In this document: positions 8,128 through 17,917 of the stretch, in pieces
How the letters are laid out: each line of letters begins with the position of its first letter
Position numbering within the stretch: position 1 is the stretch's first letter
Assembly: GCF_015910535.1 (NCBI RefSeq)
Contig: NZ_JACBJG010000001.1
Coordinates: 248,001-312,000 of the forward strand
Source: Saccharomonospora sp. NB11
Lineage (GTDB): Bacteria; Actinomycetota; Actinomycetes; Mycobacteriales; Pseudonocardiaceae
Direction: 5' to 3'
DNA length: 64,000 bases
Notes under the pieces: model-generated
Seen by the model: the letters and a program-made list of their open reading frames with translations, nothing else
Databases searched by the model: none
What the model was told of the DNA's origin: nothing
Made by a program: the position numbers and the translations under genes

Positions 8128-9965
8128 GACCGCTGAGCCCCGACGACCCGCGTCTCGTGGGTCGCTACCGGACCCTGGCCGTGCTCGGCGAGGGCGGCAT
8201 GGGCCGTGCACTGCTGGCGGTCGGACCCGACGGCCGGTTCGCCGCAGTGAAACTGGTGTTCTCGTCCCTGGCACACGACTCCGTGTTCCGTGACCGCTTC
8301 CGCCGGGAGGTGGCTGCGTCCCGGCTCGTCTCGGGCGCCTACACCGCCTCCGTGCTCGACGCCGACCCCGAGTCCGACACCCCGTGGCTCGCGTCGGTGT
8401 ACGTGCCGGGGCCGTCGCTGGCCGAGGTGGTCGACGAGGTCGGACCGCTCGACGTCACCGGGATTCGCCACCTTGCCGTCACCCTCGCGGTGGCGCTGGC
8501 CGACATCCATCGCGCCGGCCTGATCCACCGTGATCTCAAGCCCGGCAACGTCCTGCTCACCCACGACGGACCGCGAGTCATCGACTTCGGCATCGCCCGT
8601 GCCGCCGATGGTGCGGACCTCACGGCCACGAACGCGCTGATCGGATCACCGGCGTTCATGTCACCCGAGCAGGCCCTGGGCAAGGAGATCACCCCGGCCA
8701 GCGACGTGTTCTCCCTCGGCTCGCTGCTGCTCACGGCCGCCACCGGGCAACGACCGTTCGCCGGCGCCTCGACACCGCAGACCCTGTACAACGTCGCCCA
8801 CCTCGACCCGGACCTCAGCTCCCTTCCGGCGGAACTCCGGGAGTTCGTCGAGCCGTGCCTCGCCAAGGACCCGGCGCAGCGACCGACCCCGCAGCAGCTC
8901 GTCGACCGACTCGGGCCGGTGACGTCGACGACCGCACCGTGGCCCGAGGCCGTGCGCGCGCTGATCACCCGGCAGGAACAGCGGTTGCGAGCCGTCACCC
9001 AGGCTCCGCCTCCCCCGCCTCCGACCGTCTCACCCGGACGGCGACGACCCTGGATGGTACCTGTCGCCGCCTACGCGGTGGCGTTGGTCGCCGTCCTCGT
9101 CGTGGTGCTCGTCAACGTCCTCGACACCGGCGCGTCCGAGGAGTCTCCGTCACTGCCCTTCGCGTTCGAACCCGACGTCGGCGCGGAGGAGTCGTTGTCG
9201 ATCGAACGGCTGCGTCGGGTCGACCCGTGCATCCCGCTCGCCCACGTCCGCACTCCGTCGTGGGGCGCGTTGATCCCCGACACCAGTCCCTACTCCCTCG
9301 ACAGTTGCTACTACCGAGGGACCAAGTCGGGGTCGGTCCAACTCCGACTCGCCACTCGTTTCAACGCGGCAACACCCGTGCAGAGTGCCGACGGCCGGAC
9401 CATCCACCTCGACACGCTCACCGGTTGTGAGGCCTCCATTCAGCTCCCCGAGCACCCCGATTACGCCCTCAGCGTCCAGGACGCCGTCACCGACTCGTGC
9501 GAAGACGTCCAGGCCGCGCTGGAGCAGGCGCTCGACCGACTACGCAGCGACGACGTGCTGGCCGACTACCCCGCCGACAGCGCCTATCCCCTCGACCCCT
9601 GCCAGCTGCTCGACGACGCGGTGGTTCGCGAGGTACTGGGTCCCGCTAGGCCGACGTTCGAAGGCCTGCACGTGTGCCGGTGGGGAGAGAACAAGAGCGT
9701 GCGGGTGCGGGTGGCACCCGGGCTCTCCGGCGGCTACGAGACAGACGGCGTCGAGACCCGCCAGGTGTCGCTGAACGGCGTCGACGCCGAGGTCTTCTTC
9801 CCGGAGAGGCAGAGCTACTGCGGGGTCCGCTGGGCACACCGCCCCGTCGACGACCGACGCGTCGAGGAGATCGACGTGGTCTACAGCGAGATGGAGGAGC
9901 CGGTGCCCTGCGAACCCGCGCAGCAGCTCGCGACCGAGATCGCCTCGGCGCTGCCACGCGGGTGA
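8124..9965 (+). CDS. Receptor-type Ser/Thr protein kinase, paralogue of the upstream gene
   Basis: A 613-residue protein with the same plan as its neighbour: kinase (GEGGMGRALLA, HRDLKPGNVLL, DFGIARAA, SPEQ), a proline-rich linker (PPPPPPTV), a membrane span near residues 310-332 (VAAYAVALVAVLVVVLVNV) and an extracytoplasmic part with two Cys-containing repeats opening VDPCIPL and LDPCQLL. The GTG at 8124 overlaps the stop of the first kinase (GTGA), implying translational coupling and matched amounts of the two proteins. The pair clearly arose by duplication. The kinase domains are far better conserved than the outer domains, which suggests that the two sense different ligands. The downstream gdhA converges with 6 bp between stops. 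Confidence 0.87.
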   Translation: MRPLSPDDPRLVGRYRTLAVLGEGGMGRALLAVGPDGRFAAVKLVFSSLAHDSVFRDRFRREVAASRLVSGAYTASVLDADPESDTPWLASVYVPGPSLAEVVDEVGPLDVTGIRHLAVTLAVALADIHRAGLIHRDLKPGNVLLTHDGPRVIDFGIARAADGADLTATNALIGSPAFMSPEQALGKEITPASDVFSLGSLLLTAATGQRPFAGASTPQTLYNVAHLDPDLSSLPAELREFVEPCLAKDPAQRPTPQQLVDRLGPVTSTTAPWPEAVRALITRQEQRLRAVTQAPPPPPPTVSPGRRRPWMVPVAAYAVALVAVLVVVLVNVLDTGASEESPSLPFAFEPDVGAEESLSIERLRRVDPCIPLAHVRTPSWGALIPDTSPYSLDSCYYRGTKSGSVQLRLATRFNAATPVQSADGRTIHLDTLTGCEASIQLPEHPDYALSVQDAVTDSCEDVQAALEQALDRLRSDDVLADYPADSAYPLDPCQLLDDAVVREVLGPARPTFEGLHVCRWGENKSVRVRVAPGLSGGYETDGVETRQVSLNGVDAEVFFPERQSYCGVRWAHRPVDDRRVEEIDVVYSEMEEPVPCEPAQQLATEIASALPRG

Positions 9966-9971
9966 CGGGAC

Positions 9972-11733
<1,762 letters not shown>

Positions 11734-11764
11734 AAAAAAGCCACCCGCCGCAGCGGATGGCTTT
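11734..11764 (-). terminator. Rho-independent terminator of tRNA-Ala
   Basis: Read on the minus strand, AGCCATCCGC, a short loop and GCGGGTGGCT form a 10-bp stem with one G:T pair. A run of six T follows. It begins a few bases beyond the 3' end of tRNA-Ala. Confidence 0.85.
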
Positions 11765-11769
11765 CGGAG

Positions 11770-11842
11770 TGGAGCTGAGGGGAATCGAACCCCTGACCTT
11801 CTCGATGCGAACGAGACGCGCTACCAACTGCGCTACAGCCCC
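11770..11842 (-). tRNA. tRNA-Ala (anticodon CGC)
   Basis: A 73-nt cloverleaf on the minus strand: acceptor stem GGGGCTG/CAGCTCC with one G:T pair, D arm GCGC, anticodon stem TCTCG/CGAGA enclosing the loop TTCGCAT, and T arm AGGGG-TTCGATT-CCCCT. The anticodon CGC reads GCG alanine codons, which are common in this GC-rich genome. The discriminator is A and CCA is not encoded. Confidence 0.95.
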
Positions 11843-11899
11843 TTTTCACTTGCTCGAAGAGCATAGCAACCCTGCCACACCCGCGAACAAGGGGGGTCC

Positions 11900-12757
11900 C
11901 TATTCCCCCACGGCCCGCCGGTACGAGAACCGGCTGGGGTCGTCGAGCTCGTGGAACGCGGGATCCTCGTCGTCGAGATCCACGACCACGGCCTGCCTCC
12001 GCACTCGTGTGGTGGGCATGGGCTTGCGTTCGGCACCGACCATGCCGCCCGCGTCCTGGTGGACCACCTCGATGTCCTCCAACGGGTCCGCCCGTCGAGG
12101 CGTCCGCCGAGACGCCGCGCGCAGGCGTGCGAGCCGACGCTGCCGGATCTCCTCCTCGATGTGGACCTGCCTACGCAGGTACACGAGGTAGGCCGCCAGA
12201 GCCAGGTCGGCGGCACCGTTGACCCACCACAGCACGGGGAGCACGAGACCCGCCGCGAGCGCGGTCACCAACACCGTGACGAGAAGAATCAGCACGACGC
12301 GTTGCCGGAACGCGTACTTCGCCTTGGCGGCGAGTGCCGCGGCCTCGGGATCGAACCCCCCACGCCCGGGCCGGTACCGCCGAACGGAACGGTCCTCGCT
12401 CATCGCGACCCGTCCCGACGAGAACTCGTCGCCACCGACCAGGCGGCGTTCATCGCCGTACGTACCACCCTCGTCACCATAGGTGTGGTCGTCGTCGACG
12501 TCCTCGGTGCCCTCGGTGTCCTCGTAGGCGTCGCGGACGTCGTCCGAGCGGCCCGCGCTCCCGGTTCTCGACAAGTCGACGTCCCCACCGTCGACCTCAC
12601 CGCTCGCCGCGTCGCGCGCACTCCCACTGCGCACGACCCGCGCAGCCAGAGCCGCGTCGTTGGTCTGCGTGATCACCTGTCGCTTACGCGCCACCATGGG
12701 AACGAGGACGGCAAGCCATGCCGCAGCGAGCCCCACAATGATCAACGAGCTGGGCAC
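11900..12757 (-). CDS. SepX/GlpR-like divisome-associated membrane protein
   Basis: A 285-residue membrane protein. The first span starts at the N-terminus (SSLIIVGLAAAWLAVLVPMV). A long acidic, Asp/Glu-rich cytoplasmic stretch follows, then two more hydrophobic spans around residues 175-215 and a basic/acidic tail. Layout and position next to rimJ and a MoeA-like gene match Rv0996 of M. tuberculosis. That family includes SepX of Streptomyces and GlpR, the receptor of the gephyrin-like protein Glp in Corynebacterium, both linked to cell division; the assignment here is by pattern and synteny. GTG 12757 is preferred because GGGAGG lies 8 nt upstream; GTG 12766 would overlap that site. Confidence 0.7.
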   Translation of the reverse strand: MPSSLIIVGLAAAWLAVLVPMVARKRQVITQTNDAALAARVVRSGSARDAASGEVDGGDVDLSRTGSAGRSDDVRDAYEDTEGTEDVDDDHTYGDEGGTYGDERRLVGGDEFSSGRVAMSEDRSVRRYRPGRGGFDPEAAALAAKAKYAFRQRVVLILLVTVLVTALAAGLVLPVLWWVNGAADLALAAYLVYLRRQVHIEEEIRQRRLARLRAASRRTPRRADPLEDIEVVHQDAGGMVGAERKPMPTTRVRRQAVVVDLDDEDPAFHELDDPSRFSYRRAVGE

Positions 12758-12936
12758 TCCCGTCACCTCCCCCGACCTGTATTGCGCGCCGGTGTGTCGA
12801 ACTCTTTCGGCCTCGCGGCCCGCACTCCGCCCGCACTCCGGCTCTCGTCACGCTAGTCACGAAGGTGACGGAAGGTGTGGAGACTCGCCGGACTCGCCGC
12901 CGACTCACCTGGTTGGCCCACACCGACTTCACACGA

Positions 12937-13614
12937 TCATCGTGATTCGAGCCGACTCGCCTTACCCGATTCCACCAGCCGGGCGACGACCCCGTCCCCG
13001 ATCTCCTCTGCCGTGATCGCGTAGCAGAGGTGATCTCGCCACCGTCCCTCGACCAGCAAGTAGCGCAGGAACAATCCCTCCCGGCGGTACCCGGCCTTGG
13101 CCAGCACGCCGAGACTCGCGACGTTGTCCGGACGCACTGTCGCTTCGAGCCGATGCAGGCCGCCCTCGGTGAACGCGTGATCGGTCGCCAACGCGACGGC
13201 CGCCGTCGCCACCCCACCCCCGGCGTGCACGGACGAGACCCAGTAACCGATCCATGCCGACCGCAGTGCGGCGCGGATGACGTTGCCGATCGTCAGTTGG
13301 CCGACGAACTCGTCGTCGACCGTGATGGCGAACGGAAAGCACTCGCCTCGTTTGGCGAGCCGACGCAGTCCGGACCACTGGGACGGCCAGGCGGAGACCG
13401 CGTTGCGCTCGCGCCAGCCGCCCGGTTGGGCGGGCTCCCAACGTTCGAGGTAGTCGCGGTCACGAAGCCTCAGTCGGCTCCAGTCACGCCCGTCGCGCAG
13501 CCGCAGAGGCCGTAACCGCACCACACCCGCGGGCACGACCAGCGGGCCCAGTCTCGCGGGCCACCCGGGACGTTGGGGCTCCGCGACGTACGGCACACCG
13601 GACCCGGGGGACAT
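12937..13614 (-). CDS. rimJ: GNAT acetyltransferase, RimJ-like
   Basis: This 225-residue protein has the RimJ/RimL fold: substrate region YLERWEPAQP, acetyl-CoA loop IGYWVSSVHAGGGVATAA (the usual R/QxxGxG/A motif in variant form) and the closing motif LHRLEATVRPDNVASLGVLAKAGYRREG. RimJ acetylates the N-terminus of ribosomal protein S5 in E. coli; the actinobacterial substrate is unknown. It lies 11 bp behind the MoeA-like gene and ahead of the SepX/GlpR-like gene, an order conserved in mycobacteria, so co-transcription from galU onward is likely. Confidence 0.85.
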   Translation of the reverse strand: MSPGSGVPYVAEPQRPGWPARLGPLVVPAGVVRLRPLRLRDGRDWSRLRLRDRDYLERWEPAQPGGWRERNAVSAWPSQWSGLRRLAKRGECFPFAITVDDEFVGQLTIGNVIRAALRSAWIGYWVSSVHAGGGVATAAVALATDHAFTEGGLHRLEATVRPDNVASLGVLAKAGYRREGLFLRYLLVEGRWRDHLCYAITAEEIGDGVVARLVESGKASRLESR

Positions 13615-13625
13615 GATCCGCCCCG

Positions 13626-14894
13626 CTACGCACGCGGGGCGAGGAAGGCGACCTTGACCTGCTCGCCCGCCGCGACCTCGTCGAGGTCGTCGTCCACGGT
13701 GATGAGGCAGTTGGCCTCGGCCAGCGACGTGAGGAGGTGCGACCCGCTGGTGCCGAGCGGCTGGACGAGGTACTCGCCGTTGCTCTCGTCGCGCAGGAGC
13801 TGTCCCCGCAGGTAACCGCGCCTGCCCTTCGTGGACGTGATCGGCGACAGCAACCGCGCCTCCACGGTCCTGCGGTGCGGGTTTCGCGTTCCCCGGGCCG
13901 CGCGGATCAGCGGACGCACCATCACCTCGAACACCACCAACGCGCTCATCGGGTTGGCCGGGATGAGAAACGTGGGCACCGCGTCCGGACCCAACCGCCC
14001 GAATGCCTGGGTGGAGCCGGGGTGCATCGCGACCCGCGTGGTGTCGATCTCGCCGAGGTCGGCGAGCGCGGCCTGGACCTCCTCGCCGATGGTGCCGCCC
14101 GCTCCCCCGGCCACGACGATGACCTCGGACATCAGCAACCGGCCCTCGACGGTCTCCCGCAACCGCTTCGGGTCCAGCGGGACGATGCCCACCCTGCTCA
14201 CCTCCGCGCCCGCGTCCCGAGCCGCGGCGGCGAGGGCGTAGGAGTTGACGTCGTAGACCTGGCCGACGGCGGGTGTGCGGTCGATGTCCACGAGTTCGTC
14301 GCCCACGGAGATGATCGACACGCGGGGCCGTGGGTGCACGAGCACCTTGGACCTGCCCACCGCGGCGAGGAGGCCGACCTGCGCGGCGGCGATCGTGTCG
14401 CCCTTGCGCACGGCCACGTCACCGGTCTGGACGTCCTCACCGGTCCGGCGGACGTAGCCGTGGGAGGGAACCGGGCGCTTGACCGTGACCTTCGCCGTGC
14501 CGCCGTCCGTGAAGGAACTCGGCACGACGGCGTCGGCGAGAGTCGGCAGCGGCGCACCGGTGGCGACCCGGACGGCCTGTCCCGGCTGCAACCGCCTGGG
14601 CTGTCGCGAACCGGCCGGGATCTCTCCCACCACCGGCATCTCCACGGGTTCCTCGTTGGCGGTGCGCACGTCGACGCTGCGCACGGCGTAGCCGTCCACG
14701 GCCGCCTGGTCGAATCCCGGGAGCGCCTGTTCGGCGACCACCTCCTCGGCACAGAGCAGTCCCTGGGCCTCGGAGATCGCCACCCGGACAGGACGGGGCC
14801 GCACCGCCGCCTTCAGCAGCAGTGCGAGCTGATCCTCGACCGACCGCAGCTCGGCGGTCGGGTGTGTGACGACGGTCGACTCGGTCTCAGTCAT
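13626..14894 (-). CDS. MoeA/gephyrin-like protein (Glp type)
   Basis: A 422-residue MoeA-fold protein. The N-terminal parts are complete (PGFDQAAVDGYAVR; TGAPLPTLADAVV). In the molybdopterin-binding domain, the usual GGxSxGxxD is replaced by GGAGGTIGEE and the PGNP loop reads PANP. Loss of these residues, together with the neighbouring SepX/GlpR-like gene, suggests the division-linked Glp subgroup rather than the cofactor enzyme (inference; Glp/GlpR were described in Corynebacterium glutamicum). The ATG at 14894 overlaps the galU stop (TGATG), which decides the start over codons further upstream and implies translational coupling to galU. Confidence 0.8.
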   Translation of the reverse strand: MTETESTVVTHPTAELRSVEDQLALLLKAAVRPRPVRVAISEAQGLLCAEEVVAEQALPGFDQAAVDGYAVRSVDVRTANEEPVEMPVVGEIPAGSRQPRRLQPGQAVRVATGAPLPTLADAVVPSSFTDGGTAKVTVKRPVPSHGYVRRTGEDVQTGDVAVRKGDTIAAAQVGLLAAVGRSKVLVHPRPRVSIISVGDELVDIDRTPAVGQVYDVNSYALAAAARDAGAEVSRVGIVPLDPKRLRETVEGRLLMSEVIVVAGGAGGTIGEEVQAALADLGEIDTTRVAMHPGSTQAFGRLGPDAVPTFLIPANPMSALVVFEVMVRPLIRAARGTRNPHRRTVEARLLSPITSTKGRRGYLRGQLLRDESNGEYLVQPLGTSGSHLLTSLAEANCLITVDDDLDEVAAGEQVKVAFLAPRA

Positions 14895-15796
14895 CAGTCG
14901 GCAGTACCGATCCGTTCGATCAGCCACTCTCGGAGCGAGGGGCCGTAGTCGGGGTTGTCCAGTGCGAAATCGACGGCCGCGCGCAGGAACCCGCCGGGGT
15001 TGCCCAGGTCGTGTCGACCACCGTGGTGGACGACGACGTGCACCGGATGCCCCTCCGAGATCAGCAGCGCGACGGCGTCGGTCAACTGCAGTTCACCGCC
15101 GGAACCCGGTTCGATGCGCTTCAGAGCGTCGAAGATCGCCCGATCGAGCAGATAACGTCCCGCTGCGGCGTACGTCGAGGGCGCGTCCTCCGGAGCCGGC
15201 TTCTCGACCATCCCGTGCACCTGCTTGACGTCGGCGTCGTCGGTGTCCGAGACGTCGAAGACGCCGTACGGCGAGATCTGTTCCTTCGGAATGTCGAACG
15301 CGCACAGGACGCTTCCGCCATGGCGCGCACGAACCTCCGCCATCTTCGAGAGCACACCCGTGGGCAGCACGAGGTCGTCGGGCAGCAGCACTGCCACGGC
15401 CTCGTCGGACTCGTCGAGATTGGGCTCCGCCTGCGCCACCGCGTGACCGAGCCCCAGCGCCTCCTCCTGGATCGCCACCTCGACGTCCAACAATCCCGGC
15501 GCTCGACGGACCTTCTCCAACAATGCGGTCTTACCCTTGCGTTCGAGCGTGGCTTCCAGCTCGGGCTTACCGGAGAAGTAGTCCACCACCGACTTCTTCT
15601 CGGGAGAGGTCACGATCACCATGCGCTGAGCACCCGCTTGAGCGGCTTCGCTCGCCACGAGCTCGATGCCCGGCGTGTCGACGACCGGCAACAACTCCTT
15701 CGGCACAGCCTTCGTGGCCGGCAGGAATCTGGTGCCGAGCCCCGCGGCCGGGACGATGGCGGTCCGGAACGTGGTCTCAATCGTGGCGCCCGTCAT
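14894..15796 (-). CDS. galU: UTP--glucose-1-phosphate uridylyltransferase
   Basis: The 300-residue enzyme makes UDP-glucose from UTP and glucose-1-phosphate, feeding trehalose, glycolipid and wall polysaccharide synthesis. Visible are the nucleotide-binding start AIVPAAGLGTRFLPATKAVPKELLPV with the GxGTR and PKE motifs, the metal/UTP region LPDDLVL and the sugar-binding GMVEKP. The ATG at 15796 lies 8 nt after a minus-strand -10 hexamer TAGGCT, so the mRNA is probably leaderless. It heads an operon with the MoeA-like gene, rimJ and perhaps the SepX/GlpR-like gene. Confidence 0.95.
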   Translation of the reverse strand: MTGATIETTFRTAIVPAAGLGTRFLPATKAVPKELLPVVDTPGIELVASEAAQAGAQRMVIVTSPEKKSVVDYFSGKPELEATLERKGKTALLEKVRRAPGLLDVEVAIQEEALGLGHAVAQAEPNLDESDEAVAVLLPDDLVLPTGVLSKMAEVRARHGGSVLCAFDIPKEQISPYGVFDVSDTDDADVKQVHGMVEKPAPEDAPSTYAAAGRYLLDRAIFDALKRIEPGSGGELQLTDAVALLISEGHPVHVVVHHGGRHDLGNPGGFLRAAVDFALDNPDYGPSLREWLIERIGTAD

Positions 15797-15804
15797 GGCC
15801 GCAA

Positions 15805-15814
15805 AGCCTAGCCT
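15805..15814. promoter_or_regulatory. Overlapping back-to-back -10 elements of galU and cyclo-ligase
   Basis: Minus-strand TAGGCT (15805-15810) serves galU, with its ATG 8 nt away. Plus-strand TAGCCT (15809-15814) serves the cyclo-ligase, with its GTG 6 nt away. The hexamers share the TA at 15809-15810, so two polymerases could not open both at once. Confidence 0.6.
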
Positions 15815-15820
15815 GGACGC

Positions 15821-16432
15821 GTGCGACGCACCGACAACGACAACCCCCCGGCGAGTGGCAAGACAGCGTGGCGTGCCCGGATTCGCGCCGAACGCGCCGC
15901 CGTCCCACCCGAACAGCGTGCCGAGGAAGCTGCGGCACTCTCACAAGCCCTCGCCGAGCTGCGGGCGTCCACCGTGTGCGCCTACGTTCCCTTCGGCACC
16001 GAGCCGGGAAGTCGCGGATTACTCGACGTTCTCCGAGCTCAGACCATCAGAGTTCTCCTTCCTGTGATCCCGGACGAGCCCGGGCCGCTCGACTGGGCCG
16101 AGTACGGTGGCCCGGACACACTCGCTCCCGGTGCGATGCCGTCGGTGTTGGAGCCCACCGGCAGCCGCCTCGGGCCTCGCGTCGTGGCGGAGGCGGACGT
16201 CGTCCTGGTGCCCGCCCTGGCGGTCGATCACGTCGGCGTGCGGCTGGGCAAGGGCGGAGGCTATTACGATCGGTCGCTGGTGCTCGCTGCCCGCACGACC
16301 CGATTCGTCGCTGTGGTCCGCGACTCCGAGCTGGTCGACCGATTGCCCTCCGAGCCTCACGACGTCCGGGTGCACGCTGCCGTCACCCCTCGACGAGGGC
16401 TCGTCCACCTTGCCGAACGCCCCGAGGTGTGA
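15821..16432 (+). CDS. 5-formyltetrahydrofolate cyclo-ligase
   Basis: This 203-residue protein has the family's ATP/folate motifs: the basic start KTAWRARIRAER, the central VPALAVDHVGVRLGKGGGYYDRSL (diagnostic GxRLGxGxGYYDR) and a C-terminal DVRVHAAVTPRRGL. The enzyme converts 5-formyl-THF to 5,10-methenyl-THF with ATP. GTG 15821 is chosen because a -10 hexamer TAGCCT ends 6 nt upstream, fitting a leaderless message. The gene is syntenic with Rv0992c and precedes the FmdB zinc-ribbon gene. Confidence 0.92.
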   Translation: MRRTDNDNPPASGKTAWRARIRAERAAVPPEQRAEEAAALSQALAELRASTVCAYVPFGTEPGSRGLLDVLRAQTIRVLLPVIPDEPGPLDWAEYGGPDTLAPGAMPSVLEPTGSRLGPRVVAEADVVLVPALAVDHVGVRLGKGGGYYDRSLVLAARTTRFVAVVRDSELVDRLPSEPHDVRVHAAVTPRRGLVHLAERPEV

Positions 16433-16557
16433 GCCACGCCGCTGTGTCCCACCTGGACCTCGATTGCGCTCGGGGAACACGATCGAGCAGAATTGCGTTA
16501 GCACTCTCGGCTTCCGAGTGCCAGAACGGGAGTGCCGAATCCTCTGAAGGAGACCTT

Positions 16558-16884
16558 GTGCCGACCTATCAGTACGCCTGCAAGGAGTGCGACCACCGGT
16601 TCGAGGTGGTCCAGTCGTTCTCCGACGCGAGCCTGACGGACTGCCCCGAGTGCCAGGGGCCGCTGCGCAAGCTTTACGGGTCCGTCGGCGTCATCTTCAA
16701 GGGCAGCGGGTTCTACCGCACGGACTCGCGGTCGGACTCGAAGACCTCCACCGCGGCGAAGCCCTCGTCCAGCTCGTCCTCGTCCTCCTCGAGCAGCTCG
16801 TCGTCCAGCACGTCCTCTTCGTCGAACGGCTCCACCTCCTCCAGCTCGTCCAGCTCCAGCACCTCCACCGCCGCGGCCTCCTGA
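16558..16884 (+). CDS. FmdB-family zinc-ribbon protein with long poly-serine tail
   Basis: The first ~60 residues form a zinc ribbon with two CxxC pairs (CKEC and CPEC) in the FmdB pattern PTYQYACKECDHRFEVVQS. The last ~40 residues are almost pure Ser with a few Thr, Asn and Gly and must be disordered. The M. tuberculosis counterpart Rv0991c (Ruc) is reported to be a redox-regulated chaperone with a disordered tail; the same role here is inference. GTG 16558 follows GAAGGAGA at good spacing. It lies 125 bp downstream of the cyclo-ligase on the same strand. Confidence 0.88.
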   Translation: MPTYQYACKECDHRFEVVQSFSDASLTDCPECQGPLRKLYGSVGVIFKGSGFYRTDSRSDSKTSTAAKPSSSSSSSSSSSSSSSTSSSSNGSTSSSSSSSSTSTAAAS

Positions 16885-17051
16885 CCGTAGCTGTCGGCGC
16901 CCGTGACACGGCCCGCGTGAGCCGGTTGTCCACAGGGGCGGAGTTGTCCACAGGCTGTCGGTCGGCTGCTTCCTGAGGGTGGGTTGAGCTCCTACCTTCG
17001 TCCCTGGCGTGCGTGACGCGCGCCACGGAGGGACGACGAGGGGGAAGCAGC

Positions 17052-17699
17052 ATGGACGACACACGTACCCGTGGACGGCGACATCTCTTGCGGGCCCGGC
17101 TGCGCGGGCGATCACTCGTCCTCGTCCGGCGGGGGATCGCAATCGCGCTGCTTCTCGTCGCCGCCGGTCTCGCCGCAGTTCCGGGCACCGATCAGGAACG
17201 AACGCTCCCCACGCTGGTGACGACCCGGGACGTGACGTCGGGTTCAGCCCTGTCGTCCGCCGATCTCCGCGTGGTCGACATGGCCGTCGCGACTCGCCCG
17301 GACGGTGCGTTGTCCGAGCTACGGCAGGCCGTGCACCGGCGGCTCGTCGGACCCGCAAGGGCCGGTGAACCCGTCACCGATGTACGCCTGGACGATCGGC
17401 GCAGCGTTCCACCAGGTTTCACGACCGTGCCGCTCCGGCTGGCGGACCCCGACGTCAGCGGCCTGCTGCGGCCAGGCGCTCGCGTCGACGTCGTCGTTCC
17501 CGCCGGCGACGGGACCGATCAGGCAGACGTGCTCGCCGAAGGCGCGAGGGTGGTCATGGTGACGAAGCCCGAGCCCGAACGCATCGGCGGACCACTCCAT
17601 ACGCACCGCCCACTCGTGCTGGTGGCCGTCGCCGCCGAGCAGGCAGCGCACGTCGCAGCGGCCGGGCTGGACCGACCTGTCACCGTGGCGCTGCGATGA
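17052..17699 (+). CDS. SAF-domain protein, CpaB/RcpC-like
   Basis: A 215-residue protein with a basic N-terminus, one membrane span (IAIALLLVAAGLAAVPG, ~residues 28-46) and an exported SAF domain (TRDVTSGSALSSADLRVVDM) followed by a region like RcpC/CpaB (PLRLADPDVSGLLRPGARVDVV). CpaB proteins help assemble Flp/Tad pili. No other pilus genes are nearby, so the role is open. ATG 17052 has GGGGAAG upstream and is preferred to an in-frame ATG at 17013. A small gene and moaB converge from the other side. Confidence 0.8.
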   Translation: MDDTRTRGRRHLLRARLRGRSLVLVRRGIAIALLLVAAGLAAVPGTDQERTLPTLVTTRDVTSGSALSSADLRVVDMAVATRPDGALSELRQAVHRRLVGPARAGEPVTDVRLDDRRSVPPGFTTVPLRLADPDVSGLLRPGARVDVVVPAGDGTDQADVLAEGARVVMVTKPEPERIGGPLHTHRPLVLVAVAAEQAAHVAAAGLDRPVTVALR

Positions 17700-17714
17700 C
17701 GTCCACTCGGATGG

Positions 17715-17900
17715 TCACCGGTCGTGGTGGGGTGGCCGGTTCTCGCGATACCAGTCGTCCGGGAGACCGGAGGAGGACGACGGCTCCCGCTCGTCGCGCG
17801 TGGTGGTGGGAAGGACGTCACCAAACACATCGTCGAGAGTCTTACGGCGCCGCGGTCGTTCACGGCGGCTCTGATCGTCCGGTCGCACAGTGTCGTCCAA
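17715..17900 (-). CDS. Small charged protein of unknown function downstream of moaB
   Basis: A 61-residue, very hydrophilic frame with RRKTLDDVFGDVLP in the middle and DDWYRENRPPHHDR at the end. It begins 17 bp after moaB on the same strand, which suggests co-transcription. The start is uncertain: TTG 17900 or GTG 17888, neither with a strong ribosome site. I recognise no domain. I list it because the sequence is more protein-like than surrounding out-of-frame reads and the spacing fits an operon. Confidence 0.5.
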   Translation of the reverse strand: MDDTVRPDDQSRRERPRRRKTLDDVFGDVLPTTTRDEREPSSSSGLPDDWYRENRPPHHDR

Positions 17901-17917
17901 GGTGTCTCGGCTCGGAA

